A stretch of DNA of 32,098 nucleotides from Candidatus Kerfeldbacteria bacterium CG_4_10_14_0_8_um_filter_42_10 (GCA_002784945.1 PFMD01000027.1:19576-51673), one strand, 5' to 3'. Positions 7,633 to 15,175 are shown, numbered from the stretch's first letter. The notes: a model not told the origin generated them from the letters alone. Translations and numbers: made by a program.

Positions 7633-7708
7633 CCCCGTTAGAAGTTCTATCTTTTGAGTTAGTTGTATATTTTTAAAAGAATCATTTTTTAAGGGACTTC
7701 TAACGGGG
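7633..7708. repeat. Palindromic intergenic element, CCC-GTTAGA family, copy B
   Basis: CCCCGTTAGAAGT (7633-7645) and ACTTCTAACGGGG (7696-7708) are perfect 13-bp arms, extendable by three more positions with two G-T pairs. The right arm overlaps the last codons of the upstream gene, so the motif supplies its stop codon (TAG at 7702-7700). Confidence 0.75.
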
Positions 7709-8494
7709 TAAAGATTGGGTCTTTTTTTGGATGCTATCAAGCGATTTTTGATTCGTCTGGATTTTTTCCCATGACTGACGCATCGCTTTAGTTACCCGGA
7801 TCGTCCAAGCGGGCAGAAGACCGGCATAAGGAATCATTTCTATTAATACAAATCCCCAGCCAACCATTCTGTCTTTGGAATTTTTTTCTATTCCTAAGAG
7901 ATAAGCGGATATTCCCAGTGAAATATCCAGCATCCAATCCAGCCAAGACCAGGTGCCCACGCTTAACAGCTCGCCCATAATATCGATAATGTCTTTTAAT
8001 AAGGCGACTGCCAGCACGGCCAGCAGCAAGGGTATTCTGGCTTTATGCCTTCTAATAGTCCATTGCGCTTTGCTTGCCGCTTGTTTTAAGGCTTTTTCTT
8101 GCTGGCCTTTTGTTCTGCTCGCATTTTGTTCTCTTGCTGCGTTTCTAACATCATTCAGCTGCTGCGAAGTAGCATCCTCGGACTTAGGAGAAACTTCCTC
8201 GGACTTTTCCGTTGTTTTTGAGGGGAAAGGCAGCGTCTCTCCCAGCCTTTCTGGAATATTTGCTCCGGTTGCAGAGGAAATCGTTCTGTTTGAAGGTCTT
8301 TCCCGCCTATTTAATCTGTTTCGAAATTTACTCATTAGCTGGGCGGCACCGGGCTGTTCTTCGGGAGACAAATCATCGGAAAGCATCGGACCATTTTTTT
8401 CGTTATCTTCTCGCCGCAAACGAACCTGATTTAGATGTCTCTTGGCCTTCAGGGCTTCTCTGGTAGAGTTAATGTTTTCACCATCGCTAATCAT
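7700..8494 (-). CDS. Hypothetical membrane protein of the secretion block
   Basis: I do not recognise a family for this 264-residue protein. The first 150 residues are hydrophilic and basic, rich in Arg, Gln, Ser and Glu, and probably disordered or coiled coil ('DVRNAAREQNASRTKGQQEKALKQAASKAQW'-like stretch, 118-148). Two or three hydrophobic segments follow between about 153 and 235 ('LLLAVLAVALL', 'WMLDISLGISAYLLGI', 'GFVLIEMIPYAGLLPAW'), with a short charged tail. The layout suggests an inner-membrane protein with a large cytoplasmic N-terminus. It lies between the pilin-like gene and a second membrane protein gene on the same strand, so a structural role in the secretion apparatus is possible. 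Its last codons are formed by palindrome copy B. Confidence 0.7.
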   Translation of the reverse strand: MISDGENINSTREALKAKRHLNQVRLRREDNEKNGPMLSDDLSPEEQPGAAQLMSKFRNRLNRRERPSNRTISSATGANIPERLGETLPFPSKTTEKSEEVSPKSEDATSQQLNDVRNAAREQNASRTKGQQEKALKQAASKAQWTIRRHKARIPLLLAVLAVALLKDIIDIMGELLSVGTWSWLDWMLDISLGISAYLLGIEKNSKDRMVGWGFVLIEMIPYAGLLPAWTIRVTKAMRQSWEKIQTNQKSLDSIQKKTQSLPR

Positions 8495-8650
8495 TAGACT
8501 TTTAGATATTAGAGATTAGGAGTTTTGGGAGTAAGGAACGAGGAGTGCGAGATGGGTATGGGAGTGCGGGGAAAGGAATGAGTTAAAATCTTACTCCTCA
8601 ATTCCCAATCCGTAACTCACGACTCATTCCCTACTCCTTAGATATAATAA
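8495..8650. repeat. Low-complexity palindromic spacer
   Basis: The spacer consists of purine-rich units (GGAGT/GGGAGT/GAATGAGT) followed by their pyrimidine-rich counterparts. GGAATGAGT (8575-8583) pairs with ACTCATTCC (8622-8630), and TAAGGA (8532-8537) with TCCTTA (8635-8640). It holds no gene. Confidence 0.55.
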
Positions 8651-9286
8651 TCACTGAACCGCTTGCCAGTTCGCTTCATTCACTTTCCAGCTTCCGCTTT
8701 CTTTAATAAATTTAATTGATAGATCCTGGTAAAATACTTTTGCGTCTTGATTCCCAGAAGTTTCTCTTCTCTGAGTGCTTACGGTAAATTCGGCCGTTCC
8801 TTTATTTTCATCCAGAGAAACAGTCTTGGTGCTTAAGACTTTGGTAGTTATGCCGTAATATGCCGCGTCAGGCTGATTGTCGGCTTGCTGCTCTTCAACA
8901 TAATTATCAGCCCATTCCTGCATGCTTTCGCTCATATAAATCGCGAGTTTGGTTATATTTTCGAAATTACTATCATTGGAATAGCTGCCAAAACGTTCAG
9001 TGAAATTAGAAGCGGTCGTTTTCAGACTTGCTTCCACAGTTGTGGTCGGTTCAGCATCATTGGTATTAGTAACTGAAGTATTAGTATTGCCGCCATTTGT
9101 ATTGGTAATGCTGGTATTGCCGGGGGTGATGTTGGTGGTTTGGCCTTCGTTAGTGATAGTGACGTTAGTGTTTTGATTAGTTCCTTTTTTGTCTGCCGTT
9201 AAAAAAGCAACGACTAAAGCGACAATCGTTAAAATAACCGTTAAAGCGGCTACTACGATAAAAACGACTTTTAAATTTTTGTTCAT
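8651..9286 (-). CDS. Membrane-anchored protein with Asn/Thr-rich linker
   Basis: A 211-residue protein with one N-terminal membrane helix (about 7-30), a low-complexity linker rich in Asn, Thr and Gly (35-82), then a folded external domain of about 125 residues. The C-terminal 'LSIKFIKESGSWKVNEANWQ' resembles the last strand of NTF2-like/VirB8-type cone domains, and the topology (short cytosolic tail, one helix, external domain) would suit VirB8, but similarity is too weak to name it. It is on the same strand and directly downstream of the VirB4 gene. The ATG (9286-9284) touches palindrome copy C, which takes the place of a normal upstream ribosome site. Confidence 0.68.
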   Translation of the reverse strand: MNKNLKVVFIVVAALTVILTIVALVVAFLTADKKGTNQNTNVTITNEGQTTNITPGNTSITNTNGGNTNTSVTNTNDAEPTTTVEASLKTTASNFTERFGSYSNDSNFENITKLAIYMSESMQEWADNYVEEQQADNQPDAAYYGITTKVLSTKTVSLDENKGTAEFTVSTQRRETSGNQDAKVFYQDLSIKFIKESGSWKVNEANWQAVQ

Positions 9287-9380
9287 CCCGTTAGAAATTA
9301 AGGTTTATAATTGATTTTACTCTTTATTATTGTTAAACTTTTTTACTGAAATCCCGTATACACAATTAATTTCTAACGGG
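9287..9380. repeat. Palindromic intergenic element, CCC-GTTAGA family, copy C
   Basis: Perfect 15-bp arms: CCCGTTAGAAATTAA (9287-9301) and TTAATTTCTAACGGG (9366-9380). The left arm is directly adjacent to the start codon at 9286, so the 5' leader of that gene is the palindrome itself. Confidence 0.8.
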
Positions 9381-9393
9381 ATTCATATTTTTT

Positions 9394-9478
9394 AGCTTAT
9401 TAGCTTGTAGCTTTTTAGGCTATTAATCGCAATGTAATCTTTAGACCTAAGAAGCTACCTCCTACAAGCTAATAAGCT
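9394..9478. repeat. Nested palindrome at the VirB4 3' end
   Basis: AGCTTATTAGCTTGTAG (9394-9410) pairs perfectly with CTACAAGCTAATAAGCT (9462-9478). An inner pair, GTAGCTTTTTAGG against CCTAAGAAGCTAC, differs at one position. The right arm overlaps the virB4 stop codon. Family differs from the neighbouring CCC-GTTAGA palindrome. Confidence 0.7.
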
Positions 9479-11378
9479 AGAAGCTAACTTCCTGACTCTT
9501 AGCCATCTCTTCATCAAACTCTTTTTTGGCCTCCTCAATCTCTAAAAGCTGGCGCGGATCAGAAGTGATTAATTGATCCTCCGTGTAAGAAGCGACTATT
9601 TTGATCGCGGCGTGTTTGGCCCCGGCAAAAAATATCCCCTCTCCTACTCCTGATTCCATTAAAAGATACTTTTCGCCTTCGGTAAGCATAAAGGTTTTAA
9701 CCAACAAATCGATTCCGGCCGGAGACTGTTTCAACAAAAGCTGCAAAGAAGAATTGGTAACAATGGCCTGTCCGTAAGGAGAGCGCAAAAAGTCGTTGAC
9801 ATCTTGGGTAATGGTAGTTACCCCTAAATAGTATTTGCGGCACCTTTTTACCAGAGCGTAAATAAATTTGGCGGAGTCCTCGTTCTGCATCAGCCACCAA
9901 GCTTCATCAATCACTAAAATTCTCCTTTTCATTTCTGAACGGACCACGTTCCAGATGTAATTGACAATGGTATAAATTCCAATCGGCCTTAGTTCATCCT
10001 CTAGATCTCTGACGCTGAATACCACCAGCTGGTTTTTGGTATCAATATTGGTGGGGCTGTTGAAGAGTCCGGAAAAGGTTCCTTTGGTGTATTTTTTCAA
10101 CCGTTCCGCCAAATCCGCTCCCCCTTCCATGCCTGACAAAATGTCTTCGAAATCTTGCATGACCGGCGCTTCTACTCTGGTTAAATCCGATTCGGCCGTA
10201 ATATCTTTTTTAGCGTAAGTTTCAATCAAAGCCCGATCAATTAAGGAATCCTCGGCATGGGTCAATTCGCCCAGCATCAAACGAATTAATCCTTTAAGAG
10301 TAATGACCGCCGATCGCAGGATATCCGCCGGCTTGTCTCGGCCAGCCACCGGCCGGGGCAGGTCAAAAGGATTTATTTTGCTTTCTGAATTTAAAGAAAT
10401 ATCGATGTAGGCGCCTCCTACCGCGTCACATAAATGTTTGTATTCCATTTCCGGGTCAATGATGATTACTTCGGTGCCCAACATCATTGTTCTTAAAACT
10501 TCCAGTTTAACGGCATAGCTTTTCCCAGCCCCGGAAGTGGCAAAAACCACAGTGTTGGCATTTTGGAGACTGAAGCGGTCAAATAAAATCAAGCTATTAT
10601 TATGGCGATTAATCCCATAGAGAATTCCGTCATCCGAGGTAAGTTCTGAAGAAATGAAAGGGAAAGAAGAAGCGCAGGGCGAAGTGTTCATGTTGAAATT
10701 GATGTAAAGTTCGTCGTTCCCTAAGGGAAGCGTAGAGTTGAATCCTTGCTCTGACTGAAAAAATACTCGCTTAGAATAGACCAGTTTAGAGCCGAAGATC
10801 GATTCAATTTTTTCCGTCAGCTTATCCAACTCCTTGGGATCATCGGCATAGACCGTTACGTAAAGAGCATATTGAAAAAACTTTTCTGTTCCTTGAGTAA
10901 TATCATCCCGCAGCTGCTCAATGTCTTTCAAAGCGGTCTCGCGAATGGGATCGCGGGGCGCTCCTTTTTCGGCATCAGAGAGAATTTGCGCTTCCAACGC
11001 CCCTACTTTATTTTTTAACTGCTTCAAGATCGCCTCGGGCTTAACCGGGTAAAAATACATCGCGATATCCATGGGTACGTTCAAATTAATGACCGGCGCA
11101 AACCAGCCTACGGTAATGTAACGAGGGTAAGTTACTACGAAAACAGTACTCGCGAATTTAGGACCAAGCTGAATATAGCGTGATTCCGCTTTTAAGGCGG
11201 AAGGAGCGATTAGATCTTTCACCGATACTACTCCCGCCCGAAAAGCTCTTTCGGCCTCTAACACCTCTTTTTCTTCTATCGCTTTTTGCCTATCCGCGTC
11301 AGCTTTTGCTTTAGACGTTAGAGCCTGTTTTTTTTCATCTGGTGAAGAAATAGCTTCTTTTTTGAATAGTTGAACCAT
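9477..11378 (-). CDS. VirB4/TraC-family type IV secretion ATPase
   Basis: A 633-residue ATPase that would energise assembly or substrate movement at the inner membrane. An N-terminal Lys/Glu-rich coiled segment (1-45) leads into a VirB4-type middle domain. The motor domain has Walker A ATSGAGKS (280-287), followed by 'VIIIDPEMEYKHL' (304-316) and Walker B ILVIDEAWW (487-495). The late motif 'TITQDVNDFL' is typical of VirB4/TraG-like motors. It is shorter than canonical VirB4 (about 800) because an N-terminal-like part is encoded by the preceding gene, 8 nt upstream. This split arrangement is common in CPR secretion clusters. No relaxase or VirD4 coupling protein is seen in the window. Confidence 0.93.
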   Translation of the reverse strand: MVQLFKKEAISSPDEKKQALTSKAKADADRQKAIEEKEVLEAERAFRAGVVSVKDLIAPSALKAESRYIQLGPKFASTVFVVTYPRYITVGWFAPVINLNVPMDIAMYFYPVKPEAILKQLKNKVGALEAQILSDAEKGAPRDPIRETALKDIEQLRDDITQGTEKFFQYALYVTVYADDPKELDKLTEKIESIFGSKLVYSKRVFFQSEQGFNSTLPLGNDELYINFNMNTSPCASSFPFISSELTSDDGILYGINRHNNSLILFDRFSLQNANTVVFATSGAGKSYAVKLEVLRTMMLGTEVIIIDPEMEYKHLCDAVGGAYIDISLNSESKINPFDLPRPVAGRDKPADILRSAVITLKGLIRLMLGELTHAEDSLIDRALIETYAKKDITAESDLTRVEAPVMQDFEDILSGMEGGADLAERLKKYTKGTFSGLFNSPTNIDTKNQLVVFSVRDLEDELRPIGIYTIVNYIWNVVRSEMKRRILVIDEAWWLMQNEDSAKFIYALVKRCRKYYLGVTTITQDVNDFLRSPYGQAIVTNSSLQLLLKQSPAGIDLLVKTFMLTEGEKYLLMESGVGEGIFFAGAKHAAIKIVASYTEDQLITSDPRQLLEIEEAKKEFDEEMAKSQEVSF

Positions 11379-11386
11379 GTTACTTT

Positions 11387-12112
11387 TTAGGTTTTAAGTT
11401 CTTTATTCTTATTTTCCGTTTCCAGATCTTCGTCTTCCTCCACTTGAATTTTATCCAGCTCCACCAGCTTTTCTTGGCTGGATATTTCCGGATTATAGGT
11501 ATTATAGTAAAGCTCAATCAGACTCTGGGTGTCTAATTGCACTGATTTCAATCCAAGCGAGTTAAGGGCGTCAATCACGTAATCCACTCTCTTATATAAT
11601 TCATTCTTGTACTTTTCGAATTTCTGGTGCCCTAAATGAATAACTGATCCCGGAGAAAGAGTCTCTTTTAAACGAGTGAAAAAGCCCTTCTGCTTGTCAG
11701 AAATGGGGGAATAAGGAACAACCACGTAAAAACGCTTGCTCATAATATCGGCAATTTCGATTAGCTCTTGGATATACTGGCGGTATTCCGCAGTCTGCAT
11801 TCTTAAAAGTTCGTTGGTCTGTTCCTTTTCCATTGTCTTCAGCCGTTCCAGATAATCCTCGATGCTTAGTTTTCGGGATTGAATGACAATTTCAAGAGAA
11901 AAATCAAAAGAATTCAAAAACTGGGTATACCCTTGGATAACGGCTATTTGCTCCTCTTCTGATTTCAGGGCAAAGTTGATCGACGAAACCAGAATTACCG
12001 ATCTTAAAGTACCGTCTTTTAAAATAACACAGTTGTCTTTTATCTCCAGGATATCAAGAAAATGCTGGGTGGAAGCTTTTATTTTTTGTCCGGCTAGTTG
12101 GTTAGAATGCAT
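11387..12112 (-). CDS. VirB4 N-terminal-like (TraC-like) protein
   Basis: A 241-residue soluble protein. 'QHFLDILEIKDNCVILKDGTLRSVILVSSINFALKSEEEQ' (about 15-55) looks like the start of VirB4/TraC proteins, which open with a domain of this type before the motor. A helical region with 'YTQFLNSFDFSLEIVIQSRKLSIEDYLERL' and an acidic tail follow. It has no nucleotide-binding motif. The VirB4 ATPase begins 8 nt downstream, so the two probably act together as a split VirB4. I place the start at the ATG at 12112-12110 instead of the upstream GTG, because the GTG lies in a small repeat (GTAGCACGTAGCATATAGCACG) that fills the gap to the PrgI gene. Confidence 0.78.
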   Translation of the reverse strand: MHSNQLAGQKIKASTQHFLDILEIKDNCVILKDGTLRSVILVSSINFALKSEEEQIAVIQGYTQFLNSFDFSLEIVIQSRKLSIEDYLERLKTMEKEQTNELLRMQTAEYRQYIQELIEIADIMSKRFYVVVPYSPISDKQKGFFTRLKETLSPGSVIHLGHQKFEKYKNELYKRVDYVIDALNSLGLKSVQLDTQSLIELYYNTYNPEISSQEKLVELDKIQVEEDEDLETENKNKELKT

Positions 12113-12153
12113 ATCGTTGGCTCGTAGCACGTAGCATATAGCACGTGGTAATA

Positions 12154-12597
12154 TTAGGTTAATTTTACTTTTTCCTCTTCTTGTTCGTGGTAAGCGCCGC
12201 CAGTATCAACCACTAAGGAAAGTTGGGCTAATTTGGAACTGGTAACCATTTTTTTTGGCAATACCACTTTGGCGGTTTTTAGCTTTTCTTTGCGATGAAG
12301 ACCTGTTTTGAAATAGATGGCTTCTTTGATCCAAATTTTGAGTTTAGGCCTTTTAAAAGCATAAATGATGTTTACAAGAAAAAAATGAAATGGCTGGCCG
12401 TTTACTTTAGCGAAGGCGATAATACCCGTTAACCCAAAAACTATTAATCCCATGAATAGAAAGGCGATAAAACCCAGTGTTTTAAAAAGGATAAAAATTA
12501 TCCCAAAACCCACCAAAAAAATCACAAACTGCCGAACCGAAAGCGGGCCGATAATTTTATCTTCTACGTCAATGAATTGGGGTACTACGAAACGCAT
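12154..12597 (-). CDS. PrgI family membrane protein
   Basis: A 147-residue protein starting 'MRFVVPQFIDVEDKIIGPLS', the usual N-terminus of PrgI-family proteins of Gram-positive and CPR type IV secretion clusters. Two close membrane helices (about 22-42 and 44-65) are followed by 'NGQPFHFFLVNIIYAFKRPKLKIWIKEA', another family hallmark, and a basic C-terminal tail. PrgI is regarded as a VirB3-like partner that sits next to VirB4, and here it directly precedes the split VirB4 genes. A hairpin fills the short gap to the upstream gene. Confidence 0.88.
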   Translation of the reverse strand: MRFVVPQFIDVEDKIIGPLSVRQFVIFLVGFGIIFILFKTLGFIAFLFMGLIVFGLTGIIAFAKVNGQPFHFFLVNIIYAFKRPKLKIWIKEAIYFKTGLHRKEKLKTAKVVLPKKMVTSSKLAQLSLVVDTGGAYHEQEEEKVKLT

Positions 12598-12603
12598 GGT
12601 TTA

Positions 12604-12635
12604 GAAAGTGGGCGAGACGTCGGCGTCTCGCTTTC
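12604..12635. repeat. Hairpin between the poly-proline protein gene and PrgI
   Basis: GCGAGACG (12612-12619) pairs with CGTCTCGC (12624-12631) around a 4-nt loop, with GAAA/TTTC as an outer stem. It lies directly after the upstream gene's stop and 7 nt before the PrgI start. It may attenuate or protect the message; no proper T run follows in either direction. Confidence 0.5.
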
Positions 12636-12636
12636 A

Positions 12637-13938
12637 TTAAAATCTTAATTCTTTATTTAAATCTCCCACCGCCTTGAATTCTTCTTCGTTTAAGGTGACG
12701 CGTCCATCCATTGTTCTGCTTGCTATCACTTCTTTCACTGATTTTCCCTTTTCCATACTTTCATTGCCAATATCTAGATACAGCTGATGTATTGCCGATT
12801 GCTTCCAGGCTTGAATCGCTTCGGCCTTTTTAGTGAATGATTCTTCTTCCAGTAATTCTATTTTTTCCTTGATTTTTTTTATGGCATCTTTCGGAAAAGA
12901 AGATAAGCGGCGAAAATCGGTTAAGGTCAGGCTTTTGATTTCTTCCACCGGTCCTAACAACCGTTCCGGAGTTTTAATGTCAATAATTTTGGGACGGCGG
13001 GTAACATCTTCTAAAGGTCTTCTTACCTGGGGAATGGTGGGAATGGGTCTTCTTTTGGGTAGCTTAGGAAGTGGAGGAGGAGGAGGTGGTGGTGGTGGTG
13101 GAGGAGGCGGAGGAGCAGATCTTTGCTGTAAAGTCTGAACTGCTTTCTTAATCTGTTCTCGGGCAACGGCTTGCCTCATGCGCAGTTGCGCTTCAGCTTC
13201 TTTCCGTTCTTCTTCTGCTTTCTTTTTTTGCCTTTGCTCCAATGCTTTAATGGTATCTTGATCATGGATAGTTTTGGCTTTCTCTTCTGCTATTCCGACA
13301 ATCAAATCCACTTTATCATCGGGCAGTTCTAGCCCTCCGACTTTTTTGGAACGGGCTAATAGTTCTTTCAGTTGCAGGGAATTTCTGATATCTCTTAAGC
13401 GCGAGGTAATTAGACTGGAAAACCTTCTTTTCAAAAATTCATCTGAAAAACTCACCCCGCTTTCTTGAGCAATCTGCTGGACAATCAATTCATAGTTAAT
13501 TACCGCCGCCGCCTTTCCTATCTTTTCATCATGCAGTTTTTGGATTTCCTCTTCGTCTTCCGCATCAAAATAAAAATTGGCGGTCAGCTTGTCAGAGGGT
13601 TTTTTCAGCTGGCTAAGCACGGGTCTAAATTGAGAGGCAGTAACTTGTTTTACCCCGTCAGAGAAGGCCGCCGCTTTAGCGCGGTTATCATCGCTAGAAG
13701 CTGGTTTGATACCGCCAGTAATGCCAGGTTCTTTAACCGGGTTTATTTCTTGTTTTTTAACCGGCGCGGAAGCAGTTAAATTAGTTGGTTCTTTCTCCCC
13801 TAGCAGATTGCTTCCTTCCAGATAATCAAACTTACCTTCTTTGTTCCGCACCAAAATTCTGGCCTTTTTGAGAAATTCTTTTTCTTCATCGGCTTTATTA
13901 TTGGCGGAATTGGATTGATTTTTGTTTTGATCCTCCAT
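12637..13938 (-). CDS. Hypothetical coiled-coil protein with a 14-proline run
   Basis: I recognise no family for this 433-residue protein. It has no membrane segment. An acidic, Lys-rich start is followed by a helical region (about 125-235), then a coiled coil rich in Gln, Lys and Glu ('RQKKKAEEERKEAEAQLRMRQAV'-type, 235-258), an uninterrupted run of 14 prolines (13072-13113), a basic proline linker, and a C-terminal helical part. The genomic position, just ahead of PrgI and VirB4, suggests a cytoplasmic or scaffold component of the secretion machine. The proline run would need EF-P for translation and might set expression level. The matching DNA is a (GGN)14 tract on the + strand with quadruplex potential. 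Confidence 0.75.
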   Translation of the reverse strand: MEDQNKNQSNSANNKADEEKEFLKKARILVRNKEGKFDYLEGSNLLGEKEPTNLTASAPVKKQEINPVKEPGITGGIKPASSDDNRAKAAAFSDGVKQVTASQFRPVLSQLKKPSDKLTANFYFDAEDEEEIQKLHDEKIGKAAAVINYELIVQQIAQESGVSFSDEFLKRRFSSLITSRLRDIRNSLQLKELLARSKKVGGLELPDDKVDLIVGIAEEKAKTIHDQDTIKALEQRQKKKAEEERKEAEAQLRMRQAVAREQIKKAVQTLQQRSAPPPPPPPPPPPPPPLPKLPKRRPIPTIPQVRRPLEDVTRRPKIIDIKTPERLLGPVEEIKSLTLTDFRRLSSFPKDAIKKIKEKIELLEEESFTKKAEAIQAWKQSAIHQLYLDIGNESMEKGKSVKEVIASRTMDGRVTLNEEEFKAVGDLNKELRF

Positions 13939-13944
13939 TTTAAT

Positions 13945-14889
13945 TTAGAGAGTGGTAATCGGCCTAGCTTGGGTAATATAAAATTTGTTTTTTTCTAAAG
14001 CCCATTCAATGTCCTGAGGATGCCGGTAATGCTCTTCAATATTTTCACAAAGCTTTACCAGCTCGATGATTTGCTTGCCGGTAAGTTTCTGCTTGCTTTG
14101 CTTAGCGGCCGGCACGACGGCTGTTTTGGTTCCTTTAGCCCCGGCTCGCACAATCATTTCTTTCTGTTCCGAGATATTGATATCTAAAATCGCTTTTTCT
14201 TTTTTGTCTACCACGTAAGCATCCGGAGTGATTTTTCCGGAGACGATGGCTTCGCCCAAGCCCCAGCCCGCTTCAATGACCATTTGATTGCGGTCATTGG
14301 TAACCGGATGCGCGGTAAAGGCCACTCCGGCTATTTCTGAATTAACCATCTTTTGGACCACGACCCCCACGCTTACTCGGTTTTTATCCAGTTTCTTTTC
14401 AAATCGGTAAAAAATGGCGCGGGGCGTGAAAAGCGAAGACCAGCATTTGCGCACCATTTCGGTAAGATTGGCTCGGGTAACGTACAAATAGGTTTCCAGT
14501 TCGCCGGCCCAAGATGCCACGCTGGAATCTTCCGCCGTGGCCGAAGAGCGTACCGCCACGTATGGGCAGTTCAATTTTTTAAAAGAAGCCAGAATTTCCT
14601 TATTAATATCGGCGGGAATCTTAAAATCGTGAATTAGATCCCGAATTACATTGGAATAGCGATCAACCGAATTGGTATCCTTTAAGTTAACCTTTTTTAA
14701 CTGGGCCTCAATATCCACGTCTAGGTCCGTTTCTTCTAAAAAACGCTCAAAAGCCTGGGAAAGCACCACGAATCCCGGGGGAACCGGAATTTTAGCCTTA
14801 GTTAGTTCGCCCAATTGAGCTCCTTTACCTCCCGCTTCGGAAACGCTATTCTTATCCAGATTAGCAAAAAATTTAGTATATTTGACCAT
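13945..14889 (-). CDS. Stand-alone PEP synthase/PPDK ATP-binding domain protein
   Basis: A 314-residue protein equal to the N-terminal ATP-grasp-like domain of phosphoenolpyruvate synthase. Motifs: GGKGAQLGEL (20-29), IPVPPGFVV, VRSSATAED (113-121), 'GWGLGEAIVSGKITPDAY' and the terminal 'FYITQARPITTL'. It stops there, so both the phosphohistidine swivel domain and the PEP-binding barrel (together a further 400-500 residues) are missing. The protein is complete, with a clean start and stop, not a fragment. In the full enzyme this domain moves phosphate from ATP to the swivel histidine. Six swivel proteins without an ATP domain lie in this window, so action in trans is conceivable but unproven. 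It is the first gene of the secretion block; the next gene starts 6 nt downstream. Confidence 0.88.
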   Translation of the reverse strand: MVKYTKFFANLDKNSVSEAGGKGAQLGELTKAKIPVPPGFVVLSQAFERFLEETDLDVDIEAQLKKVNLKDTNSVDRYSNVIRDLIHDFKIPADINKEILASFKKLNCPYVAVRSSATAEDSSVASWAGELETYLYVTRANLTEMVRKCWSSLFTPRAIFYRFEKKLDKNRVSVGVVVQKMVNSEIAGVAFTAHPVTNDRNQMVIEAGWGLGEAIVSGKITPDAYVVDKKEKAILDINISEQKEMIVRAGAKGTKTAVVPAAKQSKQKLTGKQIIELVKLCENIEEHYRHPQDIEWALEKNKFYITQARPITTL

Positions 14890-14903
14890 GAAAAATCTTT
14901 TAT

Positions 14904-14932
14904 ATTATAGCATAACTTTTTGAAAAATACAA
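14904..14932 (-). promoter_or_regulatory. Promoter of the ATP-binding-domain gene and secretion block
   Basis: On the - strand, TTGTAT (14932-14927), a 17-bp spacer and TATAAT (14909-14904). Transcription would begin about 8 nt before the ATG at 14889, giving a nearly leaderless message, in line with the absence of a ribosome site. The -35 box sits on the edge of the palindrome at 14929. Confidence 0.5.
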
Positions 14933-14968
14933 CCGAAGGCGGACAAGCGTTTGTCCGCCTTCGGTTGT
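14929..14968. repeat. Perfect 18-bp palindrome between divergent promoters
   Basis: ACAACCGAAGGCGGACAA (14929-14946) and TTGTCCGCCTTCGGTTGT (14951-14968) flank a 4-nt loop. It separates the divergent promoters at 14904-14932 (-) and 14979-15007 (+). It could be a two-way insulator or an operator. Its GC-rich core (CCGAAGGCGGA) resembles other dispersed CCGCC/GGCGG hairpins in the window. Confidence 0.7.
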
Positions 14969-14978
14969 GCGATTAATC

Positions 14979-15007
14979 TTGACAAAATCATCCAAGGGAT
15001 ATATAAT
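14979..15007 (+). promoter_or_regulatory. Consensus sigma70 promoter of the phosphatase-like cassette
   Basis: TTGACA (14979-14984), a 17-bp spacer and TATAAT (15002-15007): both boxes match consensus exactly. The start would be near 15014, leaving a leader of about 160 nt before the ATG at 15176. Confidence 0.85.
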
Positions 15008-15043
15008 ACTCTGTTAACAATAGAATACTCAGGGAGAGAGTAT

Positions 15044-15137
15044 AAAGACACACTGTTGTAGTTGAACTGTTTATTTCTCAAATATAGCGGCGTGTCTTTC
15101 GTTCTTTGACTACAACTAAACCATCGACTAAACAGTT
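15044..15137 (+). ncRNA. Leader region with three mutually crossing helices
   Basis: Perfect pairings: AAAGACAC (15044-15051) with GTGTCTTT (15092-15099); GTTGTAGT (15055-15062) with ACTACAAC (15109-15116); AACTGTTTA (15065-15073) with TAAACAGTT (15129-15137). The order A-B-C-A'-B'-C' means no two helices nest, so the RNA must form a pseudoknot or switch among alternative folds. It lies within the 5' untranslated leader of the next gene. I know no riboswitch class with this core. Confidence 0.4.
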
Positions 15138-15175
15138 AAAGATATAGTGTTAACTTCACGTAATTGGAGGTTTGT

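Noticed and set aside
12833-13138. Open frame on + with a long poly-glycine run
   Set aside because: It is the antisense shadow of the poly-proline gene; it has no ribosome site and no conserved features.
15164-15175. Longer start (TTG) for the histidine-phosphatase-like gene
   Set aside because: It would place the GGAGG ribosome site inside the coding region; the ATG at 15176 has ideal spacing.
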